Of a DNA stretch of 64,000 nucleotides, positions 35,973 to 44,130 are shown piece by piece. Each line of letters opens with the position of its first letter. The first letter of the stretch is position 1. The position numbers and the translations under genes were made by a program. Below the pieces are notes generated by a model. That model was not told the DNA's origin. It searched no databases and was given only the letters and a program-made list of their open reading frames with translations. Source of the stretch: UBA10649 sp963755335 (GTDB taxonomy: Bacteria > Actinomycetota > Actinomycetes > S36-B12). Location of the stretch: assembly GCA_963755335.1 (NCBI GenBank), contig CAVWJW010000008.1, forward strand, positions 1,426,001 through 1,490,000, in the 5' to 3' direction.

Positions 35973-37508
35973 GTGGAGCCCTTGCTGACTCTGCCGCGCG
36001 CGACGGCGCTGGCCGTCGCGGCCGGCGTCGTGATGTGGCTGGCCTATCCACCGGTGGCCTTCGGCCCCTACGCCATCGTTGCCGTGGCCATGCTGACCAC
36101 CGCCGTGTGGCGCTCGTCCGTGCGTCGTGGACTGGGTCTGGGCTTCCTGGCGGGCCTGGTCTACTTCGCCCTGCTGCTCGGCTGGATGAGGGTCATCGGC
36201 TGGGACGCCTGGCTGCTCCTCACTCTCCTGTGCGCGGCCTGGATCGGCCTGGCCGGGATCGGCACCGCGCTCGTCACCCGACTGCCCGCCGCGCCCCTCT
36301 GGGTCGGGTCGGTGTGGGTGCTCAGTGAGGCGCTCCGCGGTCGCATCCCGTTCGGCGGCTTCCCCTGGGGCGAACTGTCGTTCGCGCAGGCGGGCGGACC
36401 GCTGGCGCTGCTGGCCCCGTGGGGGGGATCCGCCGTCGTCTCGTTCGCCGTGGCGTTCATCGGGGCGGCGATCGTCACGATCGCCCTGGACTACCGGGCC
36501 GGTGGGCGCACCTGGGCGGTCGCCTGGCTCCTGGCCTGCGCGGTCCTGGTCTTCCTACCGGCCATCGTCGGCCTGCCCTCGTCGGGCGACACCACGGGGG
36601 GACCCTCGTCGGCACCCATCGCCATCGTCCAGGGCGGCACGCCTGAACTGGGCATGGGGGCCCTGGACGTGCGTCGAGCCGTCCTCGACAACCACGTGGC
36701 CCAGACCCTCGACCTCGCCGAGGCCATCGCCGCCGGGAAGGCACCGCAGCCGGACTTCGTGCTGTGGCCGGAGAACTCCTCCGACATCGACCCCTTCTCC
36801 GACGGTTCCGCTGCCACCGCGATCTCGGCCTCGGCGAAGGCGGTCGGGGCCCCGATCCTCGTCGGGGCCGTCATCTCGGTCCCCGACAACCCGAACGGCG
36901 TGTGGAACGTCGGAATCGTCTGGGACCCGGTGGCCGGCCCGCAGGAGATGTACATCAAGAACCATCCTGTGCCCTTCGGCGAGTACATCCCCTTCCGTGA
37001 TTTCCTCGCCCAGCACATCGCCCGGTTCGACCGCATCCCCCGTGACTTCATCGCCGGCACCAAGCCGGGCAACCTCACCATCGGCTCCATCCCGGTGGGC
37101 AATGTCATCTGCTTCGAGGTCGCCTACCGGGAGGTGGTCGATGCAGTCGTCGACGGGGGAGCACGGGTGCTCACCGTCCAGACCAACAACGCCACCTACG
37201 GCGGGACCTCGCAGCCGGCTCAGCAGCTGGCCATCGAGCGGCTGCGCGCGATCGAGTTCGGCAGGTCCGTGGTGGTCTCCGCGACGAGCGGGATCTCCGC
37301 CGTGATCGCGCCCGACGGGACCTTCCTGGACCGCATCGACGAGGGCGACGTCGGCTGGCGCGTCGCCGACGTTCCCCTGCGTGGCACGACGACCTGGGCG
37401 ACTCGGTACGGCCACACGTTCGAGATGATCCTGTGCGCGACCGCGGTGATCGCGCTCGCTGTGGCCGTCCTGTGGTCGGCGCGTCGACGGCGCCGACCCA
37501 TCGCCTAA
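35973..37508 (+). CDS. lnt: Apolipoprotein N-acyltransferase Lnt
   Basis: Adds the third acyl chain to the N-terminal Cys of lipoproteins. 511 residues: six to eight membrane helices, then an extracytoplasmic nitrilase-like domain with the triad Glu in 'LWPENSSDID', Lys in 'MYIKNHPVPFGEYIPF' and Cys in 'VICFEVAYREV'. In M. tuberculosis this domain is fused to Ppm1; here the two are separate neighbouring genes. The stop TAA is also the first half of the ppm1 -10 hexamer. Start GTG at 35973 fits the operon. Confidence 0.92.
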   Translation: MEPLLTLPRATALAVAAGVVMWLAYPPVAFGPYAIVAVAMLTTAVWRSSVRRGLGLGFLAGLVYFALLLGWMRVIGWDAWLLLTLLCAAWIGLAGIGTALVTRLPAAPLWVGSVWVLSEALRGRIPFGGFPWGELSFAQAGGPLALLAPWGGSAVVSFAVAFIGAAIVTIALDYRAGGRTWAVAWLLACAVLVFLPAIVGLPSSGDTTGGPSSAPIAIVQGGTPELGMGALDVRRAVLDNHVAQTLDLAEAIAAGKAPQPDFVLWPENSSDIDPFSDGSAATAISASAKAVGAPILVGAVISVPDNPNGVWNVGIVWDPVAGPQEMYIKNHPVPFGEYIPFRDFLAQHIARFDRIPRDFIAGTKPGNLTIGSIPVGNVICFEVAYREVVDAVVDGGARVLTVQTNNATYGGTSQPAQQLAIERLRAIEFGRSVVVSATSGISAVIAPDGTFLDRIDEGDVGWRVADVPLRGTTTWATRYGHTFEMILCATAVIALAVAVLWSARRRRRPIA

Positions 37509-37517
37509 GGTGACACG
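37506..37517 (+). promoter_or_regulatory. Leaderless-type -10 hexamer before ppm1, overlapping the lnt stop
   Basis: TAAGGT at 37506-37511 begins with the lnt stop codon and lies six bases before the GTG at 37518. Confidence 0.55.
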
Positions 37518-38303
37518 GTGACGTCCGCCACCTTCGCCGACCTCGGCCGCATCGTCGTAATCATCCCCACGTTCAACGAGCTCACGACCATCACGCCGAT
37601 CGTCACGCGAGTGCGAGCAGCGGTTCCCGAGGCGTTCATCCTCATCGCTGACGACAACTCGCCGGACGGGACAGGACGCGTCGCCGACGAACTCGCCGCA
37701 GTCGATGACCACGTGCTCGTCATGCACCGGCTGGGCAAGGAGGGGCTCGGCGCCGCCTACCTCGCCGGTTTCGCGTGGGCCCTGCAGGAGGGCTACGACG
37801 TCGTCGTCGAGATGGACGCCGATGGGTCGCACCAGCCCGAGCAGTTGCCGCGCCTGCTCGACGCCCTGCGGTCGGCCGACCTCGTGCTCGGGTCACGGTG
37901 GGTGGCCGGCGGCAAGACCGAGAACTGGCCCAAGTCCCGCCAGTTCATCTCTCGCGGGGGCAGCGCGTACACCCGCTTCATGCTGGGCGTTCCGATCCAC
38001 GACGCCACCGGGGGATACCGCGCCTTCCGGGCCGACACCCTCCGCCGGCTCGACCTCCACGAGGTCGCGTCGCAGGGCTACTGCTTCCAGATCGACCTCG
38101 CCTGGCGTGCTCTCCAGCGCGGCATGAAGGTGCGTGAGGTCCCCATCACGTTCGTCGAGCGCACCTCCGGCGCCAGCAAGATGAGCCGCAAGATCGTCGT
38201 CGAGGCGCTTTGGCGGGTCACGGCCTGGGGCGTCGACGACAAGGTCACCCGTGTTCGCAAGCGTTCCCATGCTCGGCGGGCCGCTGGCGGTGGGTCGGCC
38301 TGA
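37518..38303 (+). CDS. ppm1: Polyprenol monophosphomannose synthase Ppm1 (GT2)
   Basis: Transfers mannose from GDP-mannose to polyprenyl phosphate, the donor for lipoglycan and protein O-mannosylation outside the cytoplasm. 261 residues with GT2 motifs: 'VVIIPTFNELTTI', 'IADDNSPDGTG' (DD), 'VVEMDADGSHQPEQLPRL' (DXD), and 'KMSRKIVVEALW' near the end. There is no membrane domain, as in split forms. FxsA starts on the last base of the stop (TGATG). The manC/PMM gene at 59-62 kb could supply the GDP-mannose. Confidence 0.93.
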   Translation: MTSATFADLGRIVVIIPTFNELTTITPIVTRVRAAVPEAFILIADDNSPDGTGRVADELAAVDDHVLVMHRLGKEGLGAAYLAGFAWALQEGYDVVVEMDADGSHQPEQLPRLLDALRSADLVLGSRWVAGGKTENWPKSRQFISRGGSAYTRFMLGVPIHDATGGYRAFRADTLRRLDLHEVASQGYCFQIDLAWRALQRGMKVREVPITFVERTSGASKMSRKIVVEALWRVTAWGVDDKVTRVRKRSHARRAAGGGSA

Positions 38304-38794
38304 TGGCGGCGTTCCGCAGCCGGCTGCTGGTCTTCGGCTATCCGATCCTCGAACTGGTGACCATCTACCTGGTCGGTCAGTGGATCGGCTGGGGCTGGAC
38401 CTTCCTGCTCCTGCTGCTCGGGATACCGGCGGGCTTCGCGCTCATGCGCAACGCCGGCGACGCAGCCATGCGCGACATCACCAGCGCCGCCGGCACCGGT
38501 GCGCAGGTCGACGCCAGCCGGCACACCCTGGCATTCGTCGGTGGACTGCTCGTGGCGATCCCCGGCTTCTGGAGTGACCTGCTCGGCGTGCTGCTGGTCA
38601 TTCCGCTTACCCAGCGCCTGTTCCGGTCACGCTCGCGCGTCTGGTTCTCCGAGCGCTTCACGGCCGTGCACGTGCCAGGTGTCCACAATCCCGGGGGTGA
38701 CGTCATCCAGGGCGACGTGCTGCGGAGCACCGACGCTCGAGACGACGAAGCGGGCCCCCCGAACCCGGGGAGCCCGCCGCAGATCGAAGGCTAG
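38303..38794 (+). CDS. fxsA: FxsA family membrane protein
   Basis: A 163-residue membrane protein related to E. coli FxsA (suppressor of F exclusion of phage T7); cellular role unknown. Hydrophobic segments include 'LELVTIYLVGQWIGWGWTF' and 'FVGGLLVAIPGFWSDLLGV', the latter containing the family's PGF motif. The end of the gene carries a stem-loop, and its stop shares a CTAG with the convergent rbpA stop. The C-terminal 40 residues are hydrophilic. Confidence 0.9.
   Translation: MAAFRSRLLVFGYPILELVTIYLVGQWIGWGWTFLLLLLGIPAGFALMRNAGDAAMRDITSAAGTGAQVDASRHTLAFVGGLLVAIPGFWSDLLGVLLVIPLTQRLFRSRSRVWFSERFTAVHVPGVHNPGGDVIQGDVLRSTDARDDEAGPPNPGSPPQIEG
38750..38777. terminator. Possible bidirectional terminator at fxsA/rbpA
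   Basis: An inverted repeat of ten pairs with one mismatch (arms starting GCGGGC and ending GCCCGC, loop of six) lies inside the last codons of fxsA, just before the convergent rbpA stop. There is no T-run. Confidence 0.45.
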
Positions 38795-39159
38795 GCGGAC
38801 TTGCGCAGATGCGCGTGCGCCTTGGCCGTCCCGTCCTGGCCGTGCAGAAGTTCCAGGCGCTCCTGCAGGAGCGCCTCTAGATCGGCGATCGTGCGACGCT
38901 CGAGCAGCATGTCCCAGTGGGTACGCACGTGCTTCACGGGCTTGCCGGCGGGCATCTCGGCGTCCGGGCGCGTGCTGGTGCGTCCGCACCGGCACGTCCA
39001 CTCGAAGGGGATCTCCTCCGCCTCGACGGAGAAGGGCACGAGGGTCTGATGACCCTCAGGGCACAGGTACGCGATGACCAGACGCTCAGCAGGCGCCACA
39101 TGCGCATCGGTCTCGTAGCTCAGGGCACCCAGTCGGCTGCCGCGCATTGACTCACTCAT
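38791..39159 (-). CDS. rbpA: RNA polymerase-binding protein RbpA
   Basis: Actinobacterial transcription factor that binds sigma-A and the polymerase and stabilises open complexes. 122 residues. The N-terminal tail 'MRGSRLGALSYETD' is typical, the core domain has the zinc-type cysteines in 'YLCPEGH' and 'WTCRCGRTS', and the sigma-interaction domain begins at 'KHVRTHWDMLLERR'. I use the ATG at 39159 with GAGAGGG upstream. A possible stress-sigma promoter lies at 39210-39236. Confidence 0.96.
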   Translation of the reverse strand: MSESMRGSRLGALSYETDAHVAPAERLVIAYLCPEGHQTLVPFSVEAEEIPFEWTCRCGRTSTRPDAEMPAGKPVKHVRTHWDMLLERRTIADLEALLQERLELLHGQDGTAKAHAHLRKSA

Positions 39160-39410
39160 AGTCGTCCCTCTCCGTGCCGGGTTGTCCTTGCCGGACCACC
39201 TGTCGTGTTGACACATATGACGCCGTTGTTATTCCCCAGGTTCCCTCCGGCTGAAACCCGGCTGAGCTCGGCACGGATTCCGCCGCGGGACACAGGTCTG
39301 GGGGAGTCTGCCCTATTTGTCCGGATATTGAGGGGTAAAGCCTGGGTAAGTTCTGTCCGACAGGCCCGTTGAGCGGCATTTTCACCATTCTGGCCGGGCA
39401 TCATTCAGGG
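39160..39410. other. 251-base divergent intergenic region
   Basis: Between rbpA and the SCP-domain gene. It is less GC-rich in two places ('gacacatatga' at 39210-39220 and 'tatttgtccggatattg' near 39313). Apart from the candidate rbpA promoter I find no coding frame and no riboswitch I can name. The middle (39240-39300) is GC-rich with short inverted repeats and may be a leader of the secreted protein gene. Confidence 0.5.
39210..39236 (-). promoter_or_regulatory. Possible sigma-R/ECF-type promoter of rbpA
   Basis: On the minus strand GGGAAT (39236-39231) and GTC (39212-39210) are separated by 18 bases, close to the GGGAAT-N18-GTT of sigma-R in Streptomyces, where rbpA is a known target. The last base differs from consensus. 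A leader of roughly 45 bases would precede the rbpA ATG. Confidence 0.4.
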
Positions 39411-40304
39411 GTGACTCGGCTCCGTTCGTCGGGGCGACGGACAGGCGGAGTCCTGGCCCTCGCCGCGCTGCTGGCTGCCGGAGCGTGCCTCTCGGGCACC
39501 CCGGCCCAGGCCGCCACCAGTGGTCCCGCGCCGCTCGTCAAGATGCAGGCGAACCGACAGGTGCACCCGAGCGACCCCGTCCGGCTGGCCGTGCTGCGGG
39601 TCACAGCGCGCAAGCCGATCACGGTCGCATGGGGGGACGGCTCCACGACCCGCATCACCGGCGGCTGCTCCGCTGCCGTGGCCCGACGGCACCCGTTCAA
39701 GTGCGCGGCCAGGGTCGAGCACGCCTACGACCGGACCGGTGTCTTCCGGATCATCGTGTCCCGCGCGCCCTACTCCGCCTTCCGAGCCGTGCTGCACGTG
39801 AAGGGCGCAACGACCGCAGCGGAGCCCGCACCCCCCACCGCGCCGGCGCCGCCCGCGGCCGCACCGGCGACGACGCCCGGCATCGGTGCCGGCGCCCCTG
39901 CCGCTGCGTGGCGCGTCCAGATGCTCGATCGGGTCAATGCGCTGCGCCGGGCGGCCGGGGCTCCGCCGGTGTCCTTGTGCCAGCCTCTGGTCGCCTCAGC
40001 GCAGGACTACGCCACGTTGATGGCGACGACCAACTACTACGGCCACGTCGGCCCTGACGGCAGCCAGCCCTGGGATCGCATGAGCGCGCACGGCTACCAG
40101 TGGCAGGGCGCGGCTGAGAACATCGCCGCGGGGTTCGACGATCTCGACAGCGTGATGAAGGCGTGGCAGGCCTCCCCAGGCCACTACGAGAACATCGTCA
40201 ACCCGGCTTTCGTCCACGTGGGCTTCGGTTCGGCGTCCAAGTCGGGCAGCACCTACGGCACGTACTGGGTCCAGCACTTCGGCTACGGCGGCAGCTGCGG
40301 CTAG
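39411..40304 (+). CDS. Secreted PKD-like plus SCP/CAP domain protein
   Basis: A 297-residue exported protein. The signal peptide 'GVLALAALLAAGACLSG' ends near AQA/A; a lipid-modified Cys is possible but the lipobox is poor. Residues about 45-140 form a PKD/Ig-like strand domain with 'ITVAWGDGSTTRI' and 'HAYDRTGVFRIIV'. A Pro/Ala linker leads to a CAP/SCP domain: 'LDRVNALRRAAGAPPV', 'GHVGPDGSQPWDRM', 'AAENIAAGF', 'WQASPGHYENIVNPAFVHVG'. Such proteins are extracellular and of varied function. The start is the GTG at 39411. Confidence 0.85.
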   Translation: MTRLRSSGRRTGGVLALAALLAAGACLSGTPAQAATSGPAPLVKMQANRQVHPSDPVRLAVLRVTARKPITVAWGDGSTTRITGGCSAAVARRHPFKCAARVEHAYDRTGVFRIIVSRAPYSAFRAVLHVKGATTAAEPAPPTAPAPPAAAPATTPGIGAGAPAAAWRVQMLDRVNALRRAAGAPPVSLCQPLVASAQDYATLMATTNYYGHVGPDGSQPWDRMSAHGYQWQGAAENIAAGFDDLDSVMKAWQASPGHYENIVNPAFVHVGFGSASKSGSTYGTYWVQHFGYGGSCG

Positions 40305-40319
40305 CCTTCGGCGGGCAGA

Positions 40320-41450
40320 TCACAGCCAGTCGCGGCGCTTGAACACGGTGTACAGCGCGATGCAGACCCCTGCCATCAGGCTGAGCGCCAGGGGATAGCC
40401 CCACACCTTGTCGAGCTCAGGCATGTACACGAAGTTCATGCCATAGATGGTCCCGATCAGGGTCGGCGCGAAGAGGATGGCTGCCCAGGCGGAGATCTTC
40501 TTGACCTCGAGGTTCTGCTCGTTGCTGGCGATCGTCAGGGCCCGCATCTCCTCGTTCTGCTGCTGCGCGACCATCGTCGCGTTGACCGTCAGCATGTCGC
40601 GCAGCAGCATCTGGAAGCCCTCGACGCGCTCGGTCACCTGCGTGTTGTGGTCGGCTACGTCGCGCAGGGAGCGCCGCAGCTCCTCACCGATGCCGTACTT
40701 GTCGAAACCCCCTTCGAGGGCCTCGAAGATCATCGTGAGCGGGTTGGTGGCGCGACGGAACTCGATGACCTCACGCGAGAGCTCGTAGATGCGCCGCGAC
40801 ACCTCAGGGTCGCCGGAGAACACCTCGGTCTCGATCTCGTCGATGTCGTTCTCCAGTCCGGCCACGACGGGCAGGTAGCCGTCGACGACCCGGTCGAGGA
40901 TCGCGTACAGGACGGCCTCGGGACCCAGCGCCAGGAGCTCGGGATCGTCCTCCAGTCCGGTCCGCACGCCGGCCAGGTCCGGCGACTCGCTGTGCCGCAT
41001 GCTGATGACGAAGTTCGGACCGACGAACACGTGCAGTTCGCCGAATTCCACCTCCTCCACGTCGTCGAGATAGCGAGCGGCGCTGAGGACCACGAAGAGG
41101 GTGTCGCCGTACCGCTCGAGCTTCGGCCGCTGGTGCGCGACGATCGCGTCCTCGACCGCGAGTTCGTGCAGCGAGAACTCCTCGGCCAGGGAGATGACCT
41201 CCTCGGCGCTCGGCCGGTACAGCCCGATCCAGGCGAAGGCCTCGTCGTCGTTGCGCAGGACCTCGTACACCTCGGCAAGGGACTCGGGCGTGGCTATCCG
41301 CGCGCCCTCGCGGTACACCGCGAGGTTGATGACACTGGTGTTCGGCGAGAAGGCGACGTCGGAGGACAGGACCGGACGACTCGGCTCGATCGGCGTGTGC
41401 CGACGGCGGCCACGAGCACCGCGCAGGCTGGAGAACATCCGTTCGCGCAT
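40320..41450 (-). CDS. corA: CorA-family Mg2+ transporter (second copy)
   Basis: A 376-residue CorA with the two C-terminal helices and the pore signature 'IYGMNFVYMPELDKVWGYP'. It is longer at the N-terminus than the copy at 1-2 kb. Start taken at the ATG at 41450, with AGAGGACG upstream; an ATG at 41438 is also possible. Convergent with the SCP gene, and 52 bases downstream of argG on the same strand. Confidence 0.9.
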   Translation of the reverse strand: MRERMFSSLRGARGRRRHTPIEPSRPVLSSDVAFSPNTSVINLAVYREGARIATPESLAEVYEVLRNDDEAFAWIGLYRPSAEEVISLAEEFSLHELAVEDAIVAHQRPKLERYGDTLFVVLSAARYLDDVEEVEFGELHVFVGPNFVISMRHSESPDLAGVRTGLEDDPELLALGPEAVLYAILDRVVDGYLPVVAGLENDIDEIETEVFSGDPEVSRRIYELSREVIEFRRATNPLTMIFEALEGGFDKYGIGEELRRSLRDVADHNTQVTERVEGFQMLLRDMLTVNATMVAQQQNEEMRALTIASNEQNLEVKKISAWAAILFAPTLIGTIYGMNFVYMPELDKVWGYPLALSLMAGVCIALYTVFKRRDWL

Positions 41451-41502
41451 TGCCGTCGTCCTCTCAGACGCTCCTCGCCCTAGTACACCATCGGAGCCGA
41501 GC

Positions 41503-42924
41503 TCAGTCGGTGCCGAACTCCATCGCCGCACGATCGAGCAGCTGGTCCTCCTCGACGAACTCCTCGGTGGTGACGCCGGTGATCGCCTCCGCGCCGCCGG
41601 CCTCCAGTTCGCCCACGAGCTGGGCCTGGCCGGCGGGGAGGTTGCCCTGCGCGGCGTACAGCTCGAGCTTGCTGCGGGTGTCGGCGATGTCGAGGTTGCG
41701 CATCGTCAACTGGCCGATGCGATCCACCGGCCCGAAGGCGGCGTCCTCGGTGCGCTCCATCGACAGCTTGTCCGGGTGGTAGCTGAAGGCGGGACCGCGC
41801 GTGTCGATGATCGAGTAGTCGTCGCCGCGACGCAGGCGGATGGTGACCTCGCCGGTGACGGCCGACGCGACCCAGCGCTGCAACGACTCCCGCAGCATCA
41901 ACGACTGCGGGTCGAGCCACCGGCCCTCGTAGAGCAGTCGCCCGAGTCGGCGTCCCTCGGCGTGGTAGTTCGCGATCGTGTCCTCGTTGTGAATAGCGCT
42001 CAGCAGCCGTTCGTAGGCGATGAAGAGCAACGCCATGCCGGGCGCCTCGTAGATGCCCCGGCTCTTGGCCTCGATGATCCGGTTCTCGATCTGGTCGGCC
42101 ATCCCGAGCCCATGGCGTCCGCCGATCACGTTGGCGGCATCCACGAGCTCGATGGCGGACTCGAAGCCCGCGCCGTTGATGGCTATGGGGCGCCCCTGCT
42201 CGTACCTGACCGTCACATCCTCGGACGGGATCGCCACGGACTCGTCCCAGAAGCGCACCCCCATGATCGGCTCGACGAGCTCGATCGATGCGTCGAGATG
42301 CTCGAGGCGCTTGGCCTCATGCGTGGCTCCCCAGATATTGGCGTCGGTCGAATAGGCCTTCTCGACGCTGTCGCGGTACGGCAGCCCGTGCGCCACGAGC
42401 CACTCGGACATCTCCTTGCGCCCGCCTAGCTCGTTGACGAAGTCGGCGTCGAGCCACGGCTTGTAGATGCGCAGGTTCGGATTGGCGAGCAGGCCGTACC
42501 GGTAGAAACGCTCGATGTCGTTGCCCTTGTACGTGGATCCGTCACCCCAGATGGAGACGCCGTCCTCCCGCATGGCTCGCACCAGCAGCGTGCCGGTGAC
42601 CGCGCGGCCGAGGGGAGTGGTGTTGAAGTACTGCTTGCCGCCCGAGCGGATGTGGAAGGCGCCGCAGGCGATCGCCGCCAGGCCCTCCTCGACCAGCGCG
42701 GCACGGCAGTCGACGAGCCGCGACAGCTCGGCTCCGTACTCCATGGCGCGGCCCGGCACCGATTCGATGTCAGGCTCGTCGTACTGCCCGATGTCGGCGG
42801 TGTAGGTGCAGGGAATCGCTCCTCTGTGGCGCATCCAGGCCACGGCCACCGAGGTGTCCAGGCCACCGGAGAAGGCGATGCCGACGCGCTCGCCCACGGG
42901 CAGGGAGGTCAGTACTTTCGACAC
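41503..42924 (-). CDS. argG: Argininosuccinate synthase ArgG (long form)
   Basis: Joins citrulline and aspartate using ATP in arginine synthesis. 473 residues, the length of the E. coli-like class, not the about 400-residue class more usual in actinobacteria. P-loop motif 'IAFSGGLDTSVAVAW' is at residues 16-30, with 'YTADIGQYDEPD', 'GKQYFNTTPLGRA' and 'WGDGSTYKGNDIERF' following. No other arg genes are nearby, so this copy is isolated. A leaderless-type TAGGTT sits before the GTG start. The long class and isolation hint at transfer. Confidence 0.94.
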   Translation of the reverse strand: MSKVLTSLPVGERVGIAFSGGLDTSVAVAWMRHRGAIPCTYTADIGQYDEPDIESVPGRAMEYGAELSRLVDCRAALVEEGLAAIACGAFHIRSGGKQYFNTTPLGRAVTGTLLVRAMREDGVSIWGDGSTYKGNDIERFYRYGLLANPNLRIYKPWLDADFVNELGGRKEMSEWLVAHGLPYRDSVEKAYSTDANIWGATHEAKRLEHLDASIELVEPIMGVRFWDESVAIPSEDVTVRYEQGRPIAINGAGFESAIELVDAANVIGGRHGLGMADQIENRIIEAKSRGIYEAPGMALLFIAYERLLSAIHNEDTIANYHAEGRRLGRLLYEGRWLDPQSLMLRESLQRWVASAVTGEVTIRLRRGDDYSIIDTRGPAFSYHPDKLSMERTEDAAFGPVDRIGQLTMRNLDIADTRSKLELYAAQGNLPAGQAQLVGELEAGGAEAITGVTTEEFVEEDQLLDRAAMEFGTD

Positions 42925-42936
42925 ACGCCTAACCTA
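42925..42936 (-). promoter_or_regulatory. Leaderless-type -10 hexamer before argG
   Basis: TAGGTT on the minus strand (42936-42931), six bases before the GTG at 42924. Confidence 0.6.
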
Positions 42937-42949
42937 GGGGCCGCTGGGC

Positions 42950-43153
42950 TCAGCTCGTCGACCGCCCCGCAGGCTCGCCCGAGTCGACGTCAGCCGCGCC
43001 GGCGGGCCCCCGCGCCGAAGGACGAAGCCAGGCGACGCCCACCGCGGCGCAGCCGACGAGCAGTCCCGGGACCAATAGGCCCAGCAGGAGCAGGAACGAC
43101 GCGCTTCCGGCCAGCGCGAGGCTGGCAACGCGGGAGACGGCGGCGAGGCGCAT
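42950..43153 (-). CDS. Small hydrophobic protein (hypothetical)
   Basis: A 67-residue frame with one long hydrophobic stretch ('LALAGSASFLLLLGLLVPG' and on), possibly two short membrane helices, then a Gly/Pro/Ser-rich tail. It ends 26 bases before argG on the same strand and may share its region. The ATG lies in a palindromic 'tgcgcatgcgca'. No homologue recognised; support is the position and membrane-like composition only. Confidence 0.4.
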   Translation of the reverse strand: MRLAAVSRVASLALAGSASFLLLLGLLVPGLLVGCAAVGVAWLRPSARGPAGAADVDSGEPAGRSTS

Positions 43154-43196
43154 GCGCAGATTGTGCCGTGACCCCCTGACACCGCGTGCGGGTTCG

Positions 43197-43208
43197 TACA
43201 CTCAGGCC
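43197..43208 (+). promoter_or_regulatory. Leaderless-type -10 hexamer before the first cytochrome b5 gene
   Basis: TACACT at 43197-43202, six bases before the ATG at 43209. Confidence 0.6.
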
Positions 43209-44082
43209 ATGACCTCCGCCATGGCACGCACCCGCCTTCTCGTCGGAACCGTCGCGGTCGGACTCGCCGCGGCACTGCTCGCCCCTGCAGCGGCCCACGC
43301 CGAGACGGTCTACACGTTCGCGCAGGTGCAGAGTCACGGCACTGCGCAGGACTGCTGGACCATCGTCAACGGCGGGGTGTACAACCTCACCGGTTTCATC
43401 GGTCGGCACGAGGGCGGGTCGAAGGTCATTATCGGGCTGTGCGGGATCGACGGAAGCGCCGCCTACAACGGCCAGCACGGCAGGAATCAGGGCGGCGAGA
43501 ACGAGCCCGCACGCGCCCTCGCCCGGTATCGCATCGGAGTCCTCGACCCGGCGTCGGTGCCCAAGCCCACGGGCAGCTACACCATGGCCCAGGTGGCCGC
43601 CCACGACAAGGCGGCGGATTGCTGGTCGGTCGTCGACGGGAAGGTGTACAACCTCACGTCGTGGATCTCCAGGCACCCCGGCGGACCCGCCGTCATCACG
43701 TCGATGTGCGGGAAGGACGGGACCGCCCTGTTCGACAGCCAGCACAAGGGCTCGGCCAGTGCGACAGGGACTCTGAACGGCTTCGTGCTCGGCACCGTGA
43801 GCGGCTCGTCGACCACGTCGGCCCCGCCAACGGGTACGGGCATCACGAAGTTGTACACGATGGCGCAGGTGCGCAAGCACCACACCAAGTCGAACTGCTG
43901 GGCCGTCCTGCATAAGAGGGTCTACAACCTGACGAAGTGGATTCCGCAGCATCCGGGTGGCGCGGCCACCATCACCGCGACTGTGCGGAAAGCGTGGTGC
44001 CGCGGCATTCAACGCGCAGCATGGGGGAGCGGCCGGCGTCGCCTCGATTCTGGCTGGATTCCAGATCGGGCGAATCGCCTAG
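43209..44082 (+). CDS. Secreted protein with three cytochrome b5 modules (gene A; frameshift)
   Basis: A Sec signal peptide ('LLAPAAAHA', cleavage after about residue 30) is followed by three cytochrome b5-like modules at about 43305-43555, 43576-43800 and 43852-44082. Modules 2 and 3 have the heme-ligand motif HPGG, module 1 has HEGG; each has a second His 23 residues after the first ('NGQH', 'DSQH', 'NAQH'). Each also has Cys in a CW pair and in a CG pair. In module 3 one extra C at 43981 breaks the frame; removing it gives 'TAMCGKRGAAAFNAQH' and a TAG at 44080-44082, about 290 residues. Role unknown; I infer extracytoplasmic heme b binding. Confidence 0.82.
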
Positions 44083-44130
44083 ACCATCTGCTGATACCGC
44101 ACGTCCACGCGGGTCTGGTTTGATTCGCTC

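Noticed and set aside
39240..39400. c-di-AMP (ydaO-type) riboswitch before the secreted SCP gene
   Set aside because: Such leaders occur before cell-wall protein genes in actinobacteria, but I could not match the conserved GGGGAACC, GGUGAAUCC and GUCAGCUAACCUCGU blocks in order.
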